The notes below the pieces were generated by a model. It was not told the DNA's origin and made no database searches. It saw nothing but the letters and a program-made list of their open reading frames with translations. A stretch of DNA of 64,000 nt. Origin: CAYTZH01 sp964442285. GTDB lineage: Bacteria > Myxococcota_A > UBA9160 > JAFDET01. Position 1 is the stretch's first letter. The number at the start of each line of letters is the position of its first letter. Below are positions 40,703-49,699 of this stretch, piece by piece. The translations under genes and the position numbers were made by a program. The stretch spans positions 4,128 to 68,127 of the forward strand of contig CAYTZH010000026.1 in assembly GCA_964442285.1 (NCBI GenBank), read 5' to 3'.

Positions 40703-43700
40703 CTAGGGAAGCACAGTGGAACCCGGGTGCAATGCCCGCGGCTCGCTCTCCGCTGCGGATTCCGCGGGGCCGCGCTCGCCGACGAAGGGGTCGTCGACCT
40801 CCAGCCCCAGCCGCCCCACGCCGCGGCGGAGTCGACCGGCCAGCCGGTCCACGAGGTCGTAGGCGCAGGGCACCACCAGCAGGGTGAGCGCGGTCGACAC
40901 CGCCAGGCCGCCCACCACGCCGGCGGCGAGGCCCGTGAGGACGTTGGAGCCCCGGCCGAGTCCCAGGGCCAGGGGCGTCATGCCCAGCACCGTGGTGCCG
41001 GCGGTCATCAGGATCGGTCGCAGGCGCACCGCCGCGCCGAGGGCCAGCGCCTCCCGGCGGGCCAGGCCCCGCCGCCGCAGGCGGTTCACGTAGTCGAGCA
41101 GCACGATGGCGTTGTTCACGACGATCCCGGCCAGCATGATCACGCCCACGTAGGAAGGGACCGTGAGGTCGTGCTGGAACAGGGCGAGACCCAGATAGAC
41201 ACCCACCAGCGACAGGGGGAGGCTCAGCATGATCACGAAGGGCTGCGCGAGGGACTCGAAGAGCGCGGCCATGATCATGTAGATGAGCGCGATCGCGATG
41301 GCGAGGGACACGGCGAGCCCGCCGAAGGCCTCGGCGCGTCGCTCCTCCTCGCCGGAGAAGCGCCAGACGTAGCCGACCGGCAGGGGCACGTCCCGCATCC
41401 GCGCCTCGAGCTGGCGGGCGATGCTGTCGAGGGCCGCGCCCTTGTCGAGGTTGGCGTCCACCTCGACCATGCGGCGCTGGTCGATCCGCCGGATCTGGAC
41501 CGGGCCCCGGTCCGCGTCGAGCCGGGCCAGCTCCCGCAGCGCCACCGGCGTGCCGCGGTCGTTGCGGATCACCAGCTCCCGCAGGTGGCGCAGGTCCGAG
41601 CGCTCCGAGGGCTTGTACTGCACCCGGATGTCCACCTCGTCGCCGGCATCCGTGAGCTGCCCCACCACGCGCCCGTCCATGGCGGTCTCCACCACCTCGG
41701 CGACCCGGCGCACGGTGAGGCCCTGGTCGGCGACCCGCACCCGGTCGATCTCCACCCGCAGCTCCGGCCGTCCCTGCTCCACGGAGGAGCGCACGTCCAC
41801 GCTCCCGGGAACGGTCTCGAGCTGCTGCTTCAGGATGGTGCCGAGGACGGCCAGGCGGTCGGGATCCTCGCCGAGGACGTGGACCTGCACGGGCCGACCC
41901 GAGCCGGCGCCGCCGTAGCTCTGGATGCCGACCTCGGCGTCCGGCAGGTCGGCCAGCCGGCGCCGCAGGTCGGCCTGCACGTCCTTGCCGTGCCGCGCGC
42001 GATCCTCGCGGAGCGTCACCGCCACCACGACGCGCTCCCCGGCGCGGACCGCGGTGAAGACCGACGCCACGTCGGGATCCGCCTGGGCCAGCGCCTCGGC
42101 CCGGCGCGCGGCCCGGTCGAGCACCGGGAAGGCGGTGCCCTCGGCCAGCTTGAGGGTGAGCGCGAAGTTGTCGTGGTCGTTCTCGGGGAAGTAGCTCTTC
42201 GGGTGCAGCACGAGCCCCACCAGGGCCAGGGCGAAGACCGCGATCCCGCCGGCCAGGACGCCGGCGGCGCGCCGCTTGCGCGCCAGCAGGTGGAGCAGGA
42301 GCCCCCGCAGCCGGGCTGCCGGCGCGCTCAGCGCCTCCACCTCGGCCTCGACGCCCACGGACGCGGCGTCGTCGACGGCGGTCGGCGCCCGCAGGATCTT
42401 CGACGCCAGCATGGGAACGATCGTGACCGCCACCACGAGCGAGGTGATCAGTGAGAAGGAGACGGTGAGGGAGAGATCGGTGAAGACCTCCCGCGCGATG
42501 CCTTCGGTGAAGGTGATCGGCAGGAATACGGCCAGGGTCGTCAGGGTCGAGACCAGGATGGCGAGGGCGACCTCCGAGGAGCCCTCCACCGCCGCCCGCC
42601 GCGCCGTCTTCCCCAGGGCCAGGTGGCGGGCCACGTTCTCGATCACCACCACGGAGTTGTCCACCAGCATGCCGACACCCAGGGCCAGGCCGCCCAGGCT
42701 GATCACGTTCAGGGTCAGACCGGCGAACTTGATCAGGATGAAGGTGCTGATCACCGAGATCGGCATCGCGATGGAGACCACGAGCGTGGCGGGCGAGCTC
42801 CGCCAGAGCAGCCGCAGCAGCAGCAGCGCCAGGCCGATCACCGCGCCCGCCCCCAGGAGGCTCCCGAAGGTCCCCAGGCCGGCGGCGAGCCAGGCGGTGA
42901 CGGGCCCCGACGCCAGCAGGCCCGCGCCGAGCAGGGCGATCCCGCCGAAGGCCCGCCAGCGTCGGTTCGACAGGAAGGGCCACAGCACCAGGATGGCGAA
43001 GAAGGCCCCCCAGAGGGCGTTGTCCTGCACGTCGACGATGGACTTGCGGATGTAGGGGGCCGTGTCGAAGGCCACGCCGATCTCGAGCTGGGGGAACTCG
43101 CCGCCCAGGGTGGCGACCCGCTGCTTCACGGCGTCGCTCACGGCCACCACGTTGCCGTCGGTCTCCTTGATGACCGCGAGCTCGACCGTGGGCAGGCCGT
43201 TGAAGCGGGAGAGGGAGCGCACCTCCCGGTGCGTGTCCAGGACCTCGGCCACGTCGCCGATCCGGATCCGGGCACCCTCCTCGAAGCGGATGGTGGCGTC
43301 CCGGATGTCGTCGAGGCTCCGGAACTTGCCCACGGTGCGCACCAGGAACTCGTCTCGCCCGCGGTCGATGCGCCCGCCGGGGTTGTTCAGGTTGGCGCTC
43401 CGCAGGGCGGCGCTGACCTCGCCGAGCGCCACGCGGTAGGCGTCGAGGGCGGCGGGCAGCACGTTCACCTGCACCTCCCGTTCGAGCCCGCCGTAGACGT
43501 CGGTGGTGGCCACGCCGTCGATGCTCTCGAAGCGGGGCTTGAGCAGGTCCTCCGCCAGGCGCCGGACCTCCGAGAGCGGGAGCGTGGGCGAGGAGATCGC
43601 CAGCCGGATGGCCTCGTCCTCGCCGCCGAAGTTCATGCGCGAGATCAGCGGGTCGTCGATCTCGTCGGGCAGGGCCGCGCGGATGGCGTCGAGCTTCTCG

Positions 43701-44026
43701 CGCACGTCGACGCGCAGGCGGTCCGTGTCCGCCCCCCAGGTGAACTCCACCATCACGAAGGAGCTGCCCTCGCGGGTCACCGAGCGGATCCGTTTGACGT
43801 CCTCGACCGCCGCCACGGCCCGCTCGATGGGCCGGGTGACCCGCTCCTCGACCTCCTGCGGCGCGACCCCCTCGTAGGTGGTCTGCACGCTGATCATCGG
43901 GAACTCGAGCTGGGGGAACATCTCGATCGGCAGGCCGAACACGGAGATCACGCCGAGGGTCACCGCGATCACGACCATCATCGCGATCGAAACGGGGTGC
44001 CGGACGCTGAACTCGGTGGGGCTCAC
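40703..44026 (-). CDS. RND-family efflux transporter permease with a membrane insertion
   Basis: The 1107-residue inner-membrane pump is driven by protons. It has the hydrophobic start MMVVIAVTLGVISVFGLP, both porter halves, GMLVDNSVVVIENVARHLAL in the membrane relay and IVVNNAIVLLDYVNRLRRRG near the end. It is about 50 residues longer than close relatives, because a stretch between DNALWGAFFAILVLWPFL and SSPATLVVSIAMPISVISTF contains two extra hydrophobic helices. The GTG start overlaps the adaptor gene by GTGA. The adaptor and TetR regulator upstream complete the operon; no outer-membrane factor is adjacent. Confidence 0.9.
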   Translation of the reverse strand: MSPTEFSVRHPVSIAMMVVIAVTLGVISVFGLPIEMFPQLEFPMISVQTTYEGVAPQEVEERVTRPIERAVAAVEDVKRIRSVTREGSSFVMVEFTWGADTDRLRVDVREKLDAIRAALPDEIDDPLISRMNFGGEDEAIRLAISSPTLPLSEVRRLAEDLLKPRFESIDGVATTDVYGGLEREVQVNVLPAALDAYRVALGEVSAALRSANLNNPGGRIDRGRDEFLVRTVGKFRSLDDIRDATIRFEEGARIRIGDVAEVLDTHREVRSLSRFNGLPTVELAVIKETDGNVVAVSDAVKQRVATLGGEFPQLEIGVAFDTAPYIRKSIVDVQDNALWGAFFAILVLWPFLSNRRWRAFGGIALLGAGLLASGPVTAWLAAGLGTFGSLLGAGAVIGLALLLLRLLWRSSPATLVVSIAMPISVISTFILIKFAGLTLNVISLGGLALGVGMLVDNSVVVIENVARHLALGKTARRAAVEGSSEVALAILVSTLTTLAVFLPITFTEGIAREVFTDLSLTVSFSLITSLVVAVTIVPMLASKILRAPTAVDDAASVGVEAEVEALSAPAARLRGLLLHLLARKRRAAGVLAGGIAVFALALVGLVLHPKSYFPENDHDNFALTLKLAEGTAFPVLDRAARRAEALAQADPDVASVFTAVRAGERVVVAVTLREDRARHGKDVQADLRRRLADLPDAEVGIQSYGGAGSGRPVQVHVLGEDPDRLAVLGTILKQQLETVPGSVDVRSSVEQGRPELRVEIDRVRVADQGLTVRRVAEVVETAMDGRVVGQLTDAGDEVDIRVQYKPSERSDLRHLRELVIRNDRGTPVALRELARLDADRGPVQIRRIDQRRMVEVDANLDKGAALDSIARQLEARMRDVPLPVGYVWRFSGEEERRAEAFGGLAVSLAIAIALIYMIMAALFESLAQPFVIMLSLPLSLVGVYLGLALFQHDLTVPSYVGVIMLAGIVVNNAIVLLDYVNRLRRRGLARREALALGAAVRLRPILMTAGTTVLGMTPLALGLGRGSNVLTGLAAGVVGGLAVSTALTLLVVPCAYDLVDRLAGRLRRGVGRLGLEVDDPFVGERGPAESAAESEPRALHPGSTVLP

Positions 44027-45150
44027 GACGCCTGGTCGGGAACGCCCGGGTCGACGATCCGGACCTCGGTGCCCTCGCGCACGCTGCTCTTGCCCTCGAC
44101 CACCACCCGATCGCCGTCCTCGAGTCCCGAGGCGATGGCCGCCTGGTTGCCCGCGATGAAGTGGGTGCGCACGCCCCGCAGGCGCGCGGTCTCCCGCTCG
44201 TCCACCACGTAGACGCCGAAGGTGTCGCCCAGGTCGACCAGGGCGTCGGCCGGCACCACCAGGGCGTTCTCGGCCACGTCCCGGACCGCCTCGAGTCGGG
44301 CGAACATGCCGGGCTTCAGGGCGCCGTCGGGATTCGGGACCCGGAGCCGGATGAGCTGGGTGAAGGCCACCGGGTCGAGGCTCGGCGCCTCGTACTCGAC
44401 GCGGCCCTCGAACTCGCGCTCGGGAAAGGCATCCACCCGGATGGGTACGGCCTCGGCCGAGCGCGCCACCCGGGGCGCCTCCTTCTCGGAGACGTGCACC
44501 TCGAGCTGGAGCGGGTCGGTCTGGATCAGCGTGAAGATGGGCCCCCCCGCGCCGCCGGCCTCTGCGCCCGACGGCGTCACCAGGTCGCCCACCGAGTAGC
44601 GGCGCTCCTGGAGCACCCCGGCGATGGGGGCCGTGATGCGCGCGTCGGCCAGGCGCTGGCGGGCGAGGTCGCGGCCGGCCCGGGCCGTGAGCCGGTCCGC
44701 CTCGGCGATCTGGGCCTCCGCCTCCGCCCCGTCGAGGCTGGCCCGCGAGCTGATCTTGCGCTCGAACAGCTCCCGGACGCGCTTGCGCTTGCGCTCCGCC
44801 TCGTCGCGTCGGGCCCGGGTCTGGGCCAGCGCCGCCTCCGCGCGCTGCAGCTCCAGGGCCAGCTCCGTGGTGTCGAGCTCCACGAGCTGCTGGCCGACCT
44901 CGACCCGCTCCCCCTCCAGGGCGTGGAAGCGCACGATCCGGCCCGAAAGCTTGGGACGGACCTCCACCACCTCGGCCGCCCGCAGCCGTCCCGACAGCTG
45001 GACCCGGTTCACCAGGTCGGTCCGCACCACCGGCTCGACCCGGACCGGCACCCGCGCGTCCTGGGTGGAGGCGCCGCTGTCGACGCCGCCGCAGCCGCTG
45101 GCGCCAGCGAGCAGGAGCGCCAGACCGACCCCGAGCCCGACCCGCCTCAT
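44023..45150 (-). CDS. RND periplasmic adaptor lipoprotein
   Basis: The 375-residue membrane fusion protein starts with a lipoprotein signal (LALLLAGASGC, lipobox AGASGC at residues 15-20). It then shows the barrel-sandwich half RVQLSGRLRAAEVVEVRPKL, a coiled-coil hairpin (LALELQRAEAALAQTRARRD), the second lipoyl half ARITAPIAGVLQERRYSVGD, and beta-barrel and proximal domains. It bridges the permease to an outer-membrane channel. The start overlaps tetR by ATGA. It is of the AcrA/MexA class. Confidence 0.9.
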   Translation of the reverse strand: MRRVGLGVGLALLLAGASGCGGVDSGASTQDARVPVRVEPVVRTDLVNRVQLSGRLRAAEVVEVRPKLSGRIVRFHALEGERVEVGQQLVELDTTELALELQRAEAALAQTRARRDEAERKRKRVRELFERKISSRASLDGAEAEAQIAEADRLTARAGRDLARQRLADARITAPIAGVLQERRYSVGDLVTPSGAEAGGAGGPIFTLIQTDPLQLEVHVSEKEAPRVARSAEAVPIRVDAFPEREFEGRVEYEAPSLDPVAFTQLIRLRVPNPDGALKPGMFARLEAVRDVAENALVVPADALVDLGDTFGVYVVDERETARLRGVRTHFIAGNQAAIASGLEDGDRVVVEGKSSVREGTEVRIVDPGVPDQAS

Positions 45151-45767
45151 CGTCCCCGCTCCGCAACGGCGACGCCGTGGAGATAGAGGTCGAGGAGGGC
45201 CTCCACGTCCTCGTCGGCGGGCAGGGGCTCCCCGCGCAGGAGCCGCTCGGCGACCAGCGCCGAGACGCTGAAGAGCAGCTGCCGCGCGGCGCGCACGGGA
45301 TCGACCGGGCGCAGGGCGCCGCGGGCGATCCCCGCGGACACGATCTCGGCGACGAACTCGAGGTAGGCCCCGTGGGCGTCCCGGGCGACGGCCTGGGCCG
45401 AGGGGCGTACCCGCGCGTCGACCACCGCCTGGAAGAAGGCGTGCTGCTCCCGCGCGTGCTCGATGCTGGCGCGGACGATGGCCTTCAGCTGCCCGACCGC
45501 GTCGTCCGCCGTCGAAGCCGCCTGGCGACTGCGCTCCACCAGGGCCGCGCGGTCCTGCTCGAACGCCTGCGCCAGCAGCATCTCCTTGCTCTCGAAGTAG
45601 AGGTAGAGGGTGCCCTTGGCCACGCCGGCGGCCTGGGCGATCCGCTCCATGGAGGCCTCGGCGTAGCCGACCTCGCTCATCACCTGGCGCGCTGCGGCCA
45701 GGATGGCGTCGGTGCGGAAGTCCTTCAGGACCTCTTCGCGGGTCCGGACGCGAGCCCCCTCGGACAC
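45147..45767 (-). CDS. TetR-family regulator of the efflux operon
   Basis: The 206-residue protein has an N-terminal TetR helix-turn-helix (RTDAILAAARQVMSEVGYAE, then MERIAQAAGVAKGTLYLYFE SKEMLLAQAF) and an all-helical ligand domain. It is coupled to the adaptor gene, so it probably represses its own pump operon. GTG at 45767 after a GGGGGGG stretch is chosen; an ATG at 45821 would add an unstructured 18 residues. A perfect palindrome upstream is a candidate operator. Confidence 0.85.
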   Translation of the reverse strand: MSEGARVRTREEVLKDFRTDAILAAARQVMSEVGYAEASMERIAQAAGVAKGTLYLYFESKEMLLAQAFEQDRAALVERSRQAASTADDAVGQLKAIVRASIEHAREQHAFFQAVVDARVRPSAQAVARDAHGAYLEFVAEIVSAGIARGALRPVDPVRAARQLLFSVSALVAERLLRGEPLPADEDVEALLDLYLHGVAVAERGR

Positions 45768-45847
45768 GTTCCCCCCCCGGGCGGCAGCCCGGGAGAAGAC
45801 CGGGGCTGACTGTAGGGTCATCTACCTGACCGATGCGATCATTCCGC

Positions 45848-45861
45848 TGACCGGCCGGTCA
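45848..45861. promoter_or_regulatory. Candidate TetR operator
   Basis: TGACCGGCCGGTCA is a perfect 14-base palindrome 81 bases before the tetR start, in an AT-richer intergenic region (45768-45951). Its half-site GGTCAG recurs about 20 bases nearer the gene on the - strand. Palindromes of this type and place are typical TetR operators. Confidence 0.5.
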
Positions 45862-45951
45862 CCAAAACCTAGCAGTCCGGCCGATGCCGGCAAACAGCCG
45901 CAAATGTGGTTCAGATCCAGGCGCTTTGGAGTGGAGAGCTCGCGCGGCGTC

Positions 45952-46641
45952 TCAGACCGGGACCAGGCCGCCCCGGACGCTCGCCGCCTCGTCGCTGGCG
46001 AGCCAGCGGATCACCGAGGCGATCTGCGCCGGCGTCGTCCACGCCGAGGGGTCCGCGTCGGGCATGGCGCGCCGGTTGGCCGGCGTATCGATGGTGGTCG
46101 GCACCACGGCGTTGATGCGGATCGCCGAGCCCTCGACCTCCCGCTGCAGCGTCTGGGTCAGCACGGCCACCGAAGCCTTCGACGCCGCGTAGGCGGCGAG
46201 CGCAGCGGGCCGCGCGTCGGCGGCCGCCGAGGCCACGTTCACCACCACCCCGCGCCCGCGCTCGCGGAGCCCGGGCAGGGCCGCGCGGCACAGGGCCGCG
46301 GCGGTGCGCACGTTGATCCGATACATGGCGTCCCAGGTCTCGAGATCGGTCTCCCAGACCGGTGTGCCCCCGGCAAAGCCGCCGGCGGCGTTCACCAGCA
46401 CGTCCAGCGGCTCGACGGCCTTCACCGCGGTCGCGGCGCCCGCCGCCTCGGCGATGTCCGCCTCGAGCAGCACCAGCCGACCCGAGGCGAGAGCCTCGGC
46501 CTGGTCCGCCTCCAGCGCGCGGGCCTCCGCCTCCACGATCCACGGCGCGATGACGCGGTCGCCCGACTCGAGGAAGGCCGAGGCCACCGCCCGTCCCAGG
46601 GCTCCGGTTCCGCCGCTCACCAGCACGTTGCGTCCCGACAT
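45952..46641 (-). CDS. Short-chain dehydrogenase/reductase
   Basis: The 229-residue SDR has the cofactor loop GGTGALGRAVASAF, the NAAGG motif, and the catalytic Ser and Y-x-x-x-K in VNVASAAA and YAASKASV. Its C-terminus (TIDTPANRRAMPDADPSAWT) is the usual SDR tail but the substrate is unknown. TAGGCT lies seven bases before the ATG and no ribosome site is seen, consistent with leaderless expression. The TAG of that box is also the stop of the HEAT gene. Confidence 0.87.
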   Translation of the reverse strand: MSGRNVLVSGGTGALGRAVASAFLESGDRVIAPWIVEAEARALEADQAEALASGRLVLLEADIAEAAGAATAVKAVEPLDVLVNAAGGFAGGTPVWETDLETWDAMYRINVRTAAALCRAALPGLRERGRGVVVNVASAAADARPAALAAYAASKASVAVLTQTLQREVEGSAIRINAVVPTTIDTPANRRAMPDADPSAWTTPAQIASVIRWLASDEAASVRGGLVPV

Positions 46642-46651
46642 GGCGGCGAGC

Positions 46652-47449
46652 CTACCGCAGATCCGGCCCGCCCCCGGGCGGCTTCCCGGGTGGCGCGTCG
46701 GTGGGCGCGTCGGTGGGTGCGTCGGTGGGCGCGTCGGTGGGTGCGCCGGTGGGTGCGCCGGTGGGCGCGTCGAGCAGGGCCAACGCCCGCTCCGCCAGGC
46801 GCCGGGCGACCGGGTCCGGCTCCTCCCGCCGGGCCTGCGCCAGCCGGCGCCGCACCGCGGCCGGCGGATCCAGCAGCCCGGCCAGGGCCGTGAGCGCGGC
46901 TCGCCGGGTCTCCCGCTCCGGATCCCGGGAGGCCTCCACCAGCGCGGCCGCCGCCTCCGGAACGTCCGGCGCCAGCTCCCGCAGGCAGGCCACCGCCATG
47001 GGCCGCAGGCCGGGACGCTCGTCGCTGCGCACCAGCCCCAGGACGATGGGCAGCACCTCGTGGTGGAGGCGGCCGGTCGTCACGAGCAGGCGCGCGGCCT
47101 CCCAGCGCACGTCGGGGTCGTCGGCCTCGAGGGCGCCGAGGATCGCCGGCAGCAGCGCCGGCCCCGGGGGCTCGAGCTGCGCCTGGGTCCAGGCGGCCCA
47201 GAAGCGCGCGCGGGGGTCGTCGCTGCGCAGGGAGGTCCGGACCCGGCCCGGCACGTCGGCGTGGCGGTCGCGGCGGCCGATGCGGGCCAGGGCGCGCGCG
47301 GCCTCCCGGCCCACGCGGGTCTCGGCATCGCCCAGGGCGGCCGCGAGCGGGTCCAGCAGCAGGGTGCCGGCCGGGTCGTCGCCGGCCTCGCGGCAGGCCG
47401 TGCGACGCACGCGCGGATCGGGACTGGCCAGCCGCTCGGCGAGGCTCAC
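46652..47449 (-). CDS. HEAT-repeat protein with repetitive C-terminus
   Basis: The 265-residue protein is made of about six HEAT-like helical pairs, for example LASPDPRVRRTACREAGDDP, DPDVRWEAARLLVTTGRLHH and DPERETRRAALTALAGLLDP, so it is probably a protein-interaction scaffold. The last 45 residues are a low-complexity repeat of APT-G/D-APT encoded by a 12-base minisatellite, followed by PPGKPPGGGPDLR. The GTG overlaps the MBL gene stop (GTGA). No catalytic residues are seen. The copy number of the repeat may vary between strains. Confidence 0.75.
   Translation of the reverse strand: MSLAERLASPDPRVRRTACREAGDDPAGTLLLDPLAAALGDAETRVGREAARALARIGRRDRHADVPGRVRTSLRSDDPRARFWAAWTQAQLEPPGPALLPAILGALEADDPDVRWEAARLLVTTGRLHHEVLPIVLGLVRSDERPGLRPMAVACLRELAPDVPEAAAALVEASRDPERETRRAALTALAGLLDPPAAVRRRLAQARREEPDPVARRLAERALALLDAPTGAPTGAPTDAPTDAPTDAPTDAPPGKPPGGGPDLR
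46695..46772. repeat. 12-bp minisatellite inside the HEAT gene
   Basis: Six and a half copies of GCG(T/C)CGGTGGG(C/T) run from 46695 to 46772, keeping the reading frame because the unit is a multiple of three. They encode alternating Ala-Pro-Thr-Asp or Ala-Pro-Thr-Gly. Confidence 0.85.
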
Positions 47450-48324
47450 GTGAGGCGCCAGCGGGCGTCGAGGGGCTCGCCGTCGCCCTCGCGGGCGGCC
47501 TGGCCCTCGCGCTCGAGCTTCAGGAGGTGCGAGGTCACCGACAGGGCTGCCGCCCCGTGGAGGGCTTCGGGCACGTCGGTGTAGACGTGCTTCACCACCG
47601 CCGCCACCGCGCAGGCCCCGAGCGCCGCGAGGGCGTCGAGGATCTGCCGCTCCCGTTCCAGCCGGTGGTCGAGGTACGCCTGGAGCTTGGCCATCCCGTC
47701 GGCGATGCAGGGGCCGTGGGCGGGGTAGATGCGGCCCGGCCGCTCGCGCTGCAGGCGCTCCAGGCTGGCCATGTAGTCCAGCAGGTCGCCGCCGCGGGAG
47801 GGGATCACCGTGGTGCCCACGCCGAGCACGTTGTCGCCGGAGAAGACGGCGCTCTCCTCCTCGAGGACGAAGCAGAGGTGGTCCGTGGCGTGTCCGGGGG
47901 TGTGGAGGGCGCGGAGGGTGGCGCCCTCGGTGGTGATCACGTCGCCGTCGGAGAGGGTCTCGAAGGCCATGCTGTCGCCGTCCATGCCGTCGGCGCTGAG
48001 CTTCGAGACCCGGAGCGGGCCGAAACGCTCGCGGATCGCGGCCACGCCGCCCAGGTGGTCCACGTGGCCGTGGGTGAGCACGATCTCCTGGAGCCCGTCG
48101 CAGCCGGCCCGTTGCAGCGCCTCCTCGAGGATCGGCAGGTAGGCCTCCACGCCCTGGCCGGTGTCGAGCAGGATGCGGCGTCGGCCCGTCCCGACCAGGT
48201 AGGTGTTGGTGCCCGGACCGGTGAAGAGGCTCGGATTCTGGCCCAACGCCACCGTCACGCGCTCGGACCAGACGGCCACGTCCGGCATCCGCAGTCCGAT
48301 CATGGTGTTGGCTGCTTTCGGCAC
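47446..48324 (-). CDS. Metallo-beta-lactamase-fold hydrolase
   Basis: The 292-residue product has the metal site THGHVDHLGG and later histidines and Asp in LHTPGHATDHLCF and FSGDNVLGVGTT. The C-terminal winged-helix-like region (VVKHVYTDVPEALHGAAALS) resembles LACTB2/CPSF-type or glyoxalase II-like hydrolases. Substrate class is uncertain (nucleic acid or thioester). GTG at 48324 follows GGGGAGC; an ATG at 48303 is an alternative start that would shorten the N-terminus by seven residues. It overlaps the HEAT gene by four bases. Confidence 0.83.
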   Translation of the reverse strand: MPKAANTMIGLRMPDVAVWSERVTVALGQNPSLFTGPGTNTYLVGTGRRRILLDTGQGVEAYLPILEEALQRAGCDGLQEIVLTHGHVDHLGGVAAIRERFGPLRVSKLSADGMDGDSMAFETLSDGDVITTEGATLRALHTPGHATDHLCFVLEEESAVFSGDNVLGVGTTVIPSRGGDLLDYMASLERLQRERPGRIYPAHGPCIADGMAKLQAYLDHRLERERQILDALAALGACAVAAVVKHVYTDVPEALHGAAALSVTSHLLKLEREGQAAREGDGEPLDARWRLT

Positions 48325-48337
48325 GGCTGCTCCCCGC

Positions 48338-49699
48338 CTACTCCCCGCCCACGGTCATGCGGCGCACCCGCAGGCTCGGCGTGGCCACCCGGCCCAGCCA
48401 GAGCAGGTCGTCGGCCACCGCGTCGACGTCGCGCAGGACGTCGCCCAGGTTCCCCGCGATGGTGATCTCCTCCACGGGATGGGAGATCCGACCGCCCTCG
48501 ATCCAGAGCCCGGCCGCGCCCCGGGAGAGGTCGCCGGTGACGGGGTTGAAGCCCTGGCCGAAGAGATAGGTGACGAGCAGGCCGCGGGGGGTGTCGGCGA
48601 CGAGCTCGTCCAGGCTCGACGAGCCGGGCTCGAGCCAGAGGTTGGTGGGAGCGGCACCGGGACCGCTGCCGACGCCCCGGGCGGCGTTGCCCGTGGACGG
48701 CAGTCCGAGCTTGCGGCCCGCGTAGGTGTCGAGAATCCACGAGGCGAGCCGCCCCTGCTCCACGACGAGGTTGCGGCGGGTCGCGAGGCCCTCGCCGTCG
48801 AAGGGCTTGCTGCCCAGGCCCGCCGGCCGGCGGCCGTCGTCGACGATCGTCACCTGCTCGCTGCCGATGGGCTCGCCCATGCGCTTGGCCAGGAAGCTCG
48901 TGCCGCGGTAGACGGCGTAGCCGCTCACACAGCCCACCAGGTGCCCCAGCAGGCTGCGGGCGACGCTGGCCTCGAAGATCACCGGCACCTCGCAGGTGGC
49001 GATGCGACGGGCGCCGAGCCGGCGCAGGGCGCGCTCCGCGGCGCGGCGTCCCACCGCGGCCGGGTCATCGAGGGCGGACCAGTGGCGGGCGGCGCTCATC
49101 CACCAGTCCGTCTGCATGGCGCCGTCCTGGGCCACGACCGGCATGCAGGAGACGCCGTGGGAGGTGGCCTCGTAGCCGCCGAGGAAGCCGGCCGAGTTGC
49201 CGTAGGTGACGCGGCTGCGGGCCGAGTCGACCTCGGCCCCCTCGGAGTTCACCACCCGGGGGTCCGTCTCGCGAGCCGCGGCCTCGGCCGCGCGCGCGGC
49301 GTCGATGCGCGCCTCCAGCGAGACGGCGTCGCCCGGCGGATCGGCGAGGTCGAGGTTCGGGAGCGCCTCGGAGAAGTCGCCCTCGGGCAGGCCGGCCGTG
49401 GGGTCCGGTGCGGTGGCACGGGCGAGGGCCACGGTCTCGTCGGCCATGCGCTCCACCGCCTCCGGCGAGAGGTCGCTGGTGGAGGTGACGGCGGTCGAGC
49501 GCCCCTTCGCGCCGGAGATCAGCACCCGGATCCCCAGGGCGCGCTCCTGCGCCTGCTTGACGAAGTCCACCTCGTCGGCGCGGACGCGGACTTCGGTGGA
49601 CGTGCTCTCGACGAGCAGGGCGTCCGCCTGGTGGGCGCCGCCGTTCCGGGCGCGGCCCAGCGCGCGCTCCACCACGGCCCGCGGGTCCTCGGCGCTCAT
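48338..49699 (-). CDS. pmbA: PmbA/TldE-type subunit of the TldD-TldE protease
   Basis: The 453-residue PmbA homologue lacks the HExxH of its partner, as expected, and carries SRSRVTYGNSAGFLGGYEA, EVPVIFEASVARSLLGHLVG, GLATRRNLVVEQGRLASWIL, DTYAGRKLGLPSTGNAARG, and LWIEGGRISHPVEEITIAGNLGD. With TldD it degrades small unfolded peptides and matures some ribosomal peptides. Its ATG overlaps the tldD stop by ATGA, so the two subunits are made together. Confidence 0.9.
   Translation of the reverse strand: MSAEDPRAVVERALGRARNGGAHQADALLVESTSTEVRVRADEVDFVKQAQERALGIRVLISGAKGRSTAVTSTSDLSPEAVERMADETVALARATAPDPTAGLPEGDFSEALPNLDLADPPGDAVSLEARIDAARAAEAAARETDPRVVNSEGAEVDSARSRVTYGNSAGFLGGYEATSHGVSCMPVVAQDGAMQTDWWMSAARHWSALDDPAAVGRRAAERALRRLGARRIATCEVPVIFEASVARSLLGHLVGCVSGYAVYRGTSFLAKRMGEPIGSEQVTIVDDGRRPAGLGSKPFDGEGLATRRNLVVEQGRLASWILDTYAGRKLGLPSTGNAARGVGSGPGAAPTNLWLEPGSSSLDELVADTPRGLLVTYLFGQGFNPVTGDLSRGAAGLWIEGGRISHPVEEITIAGNLGDVLRDVDAVADDLLWLGRVATPSLRVRRMTVGGE

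Noticed and set aside
37920..42983. One apparent 1687-codon protein joining efflux, TrkH and CaiB regions
   Set aside because: Only the last 409 codons form a known protein (CaiB family); the rest is an out-of-frame reading through trkH and the RND gene.
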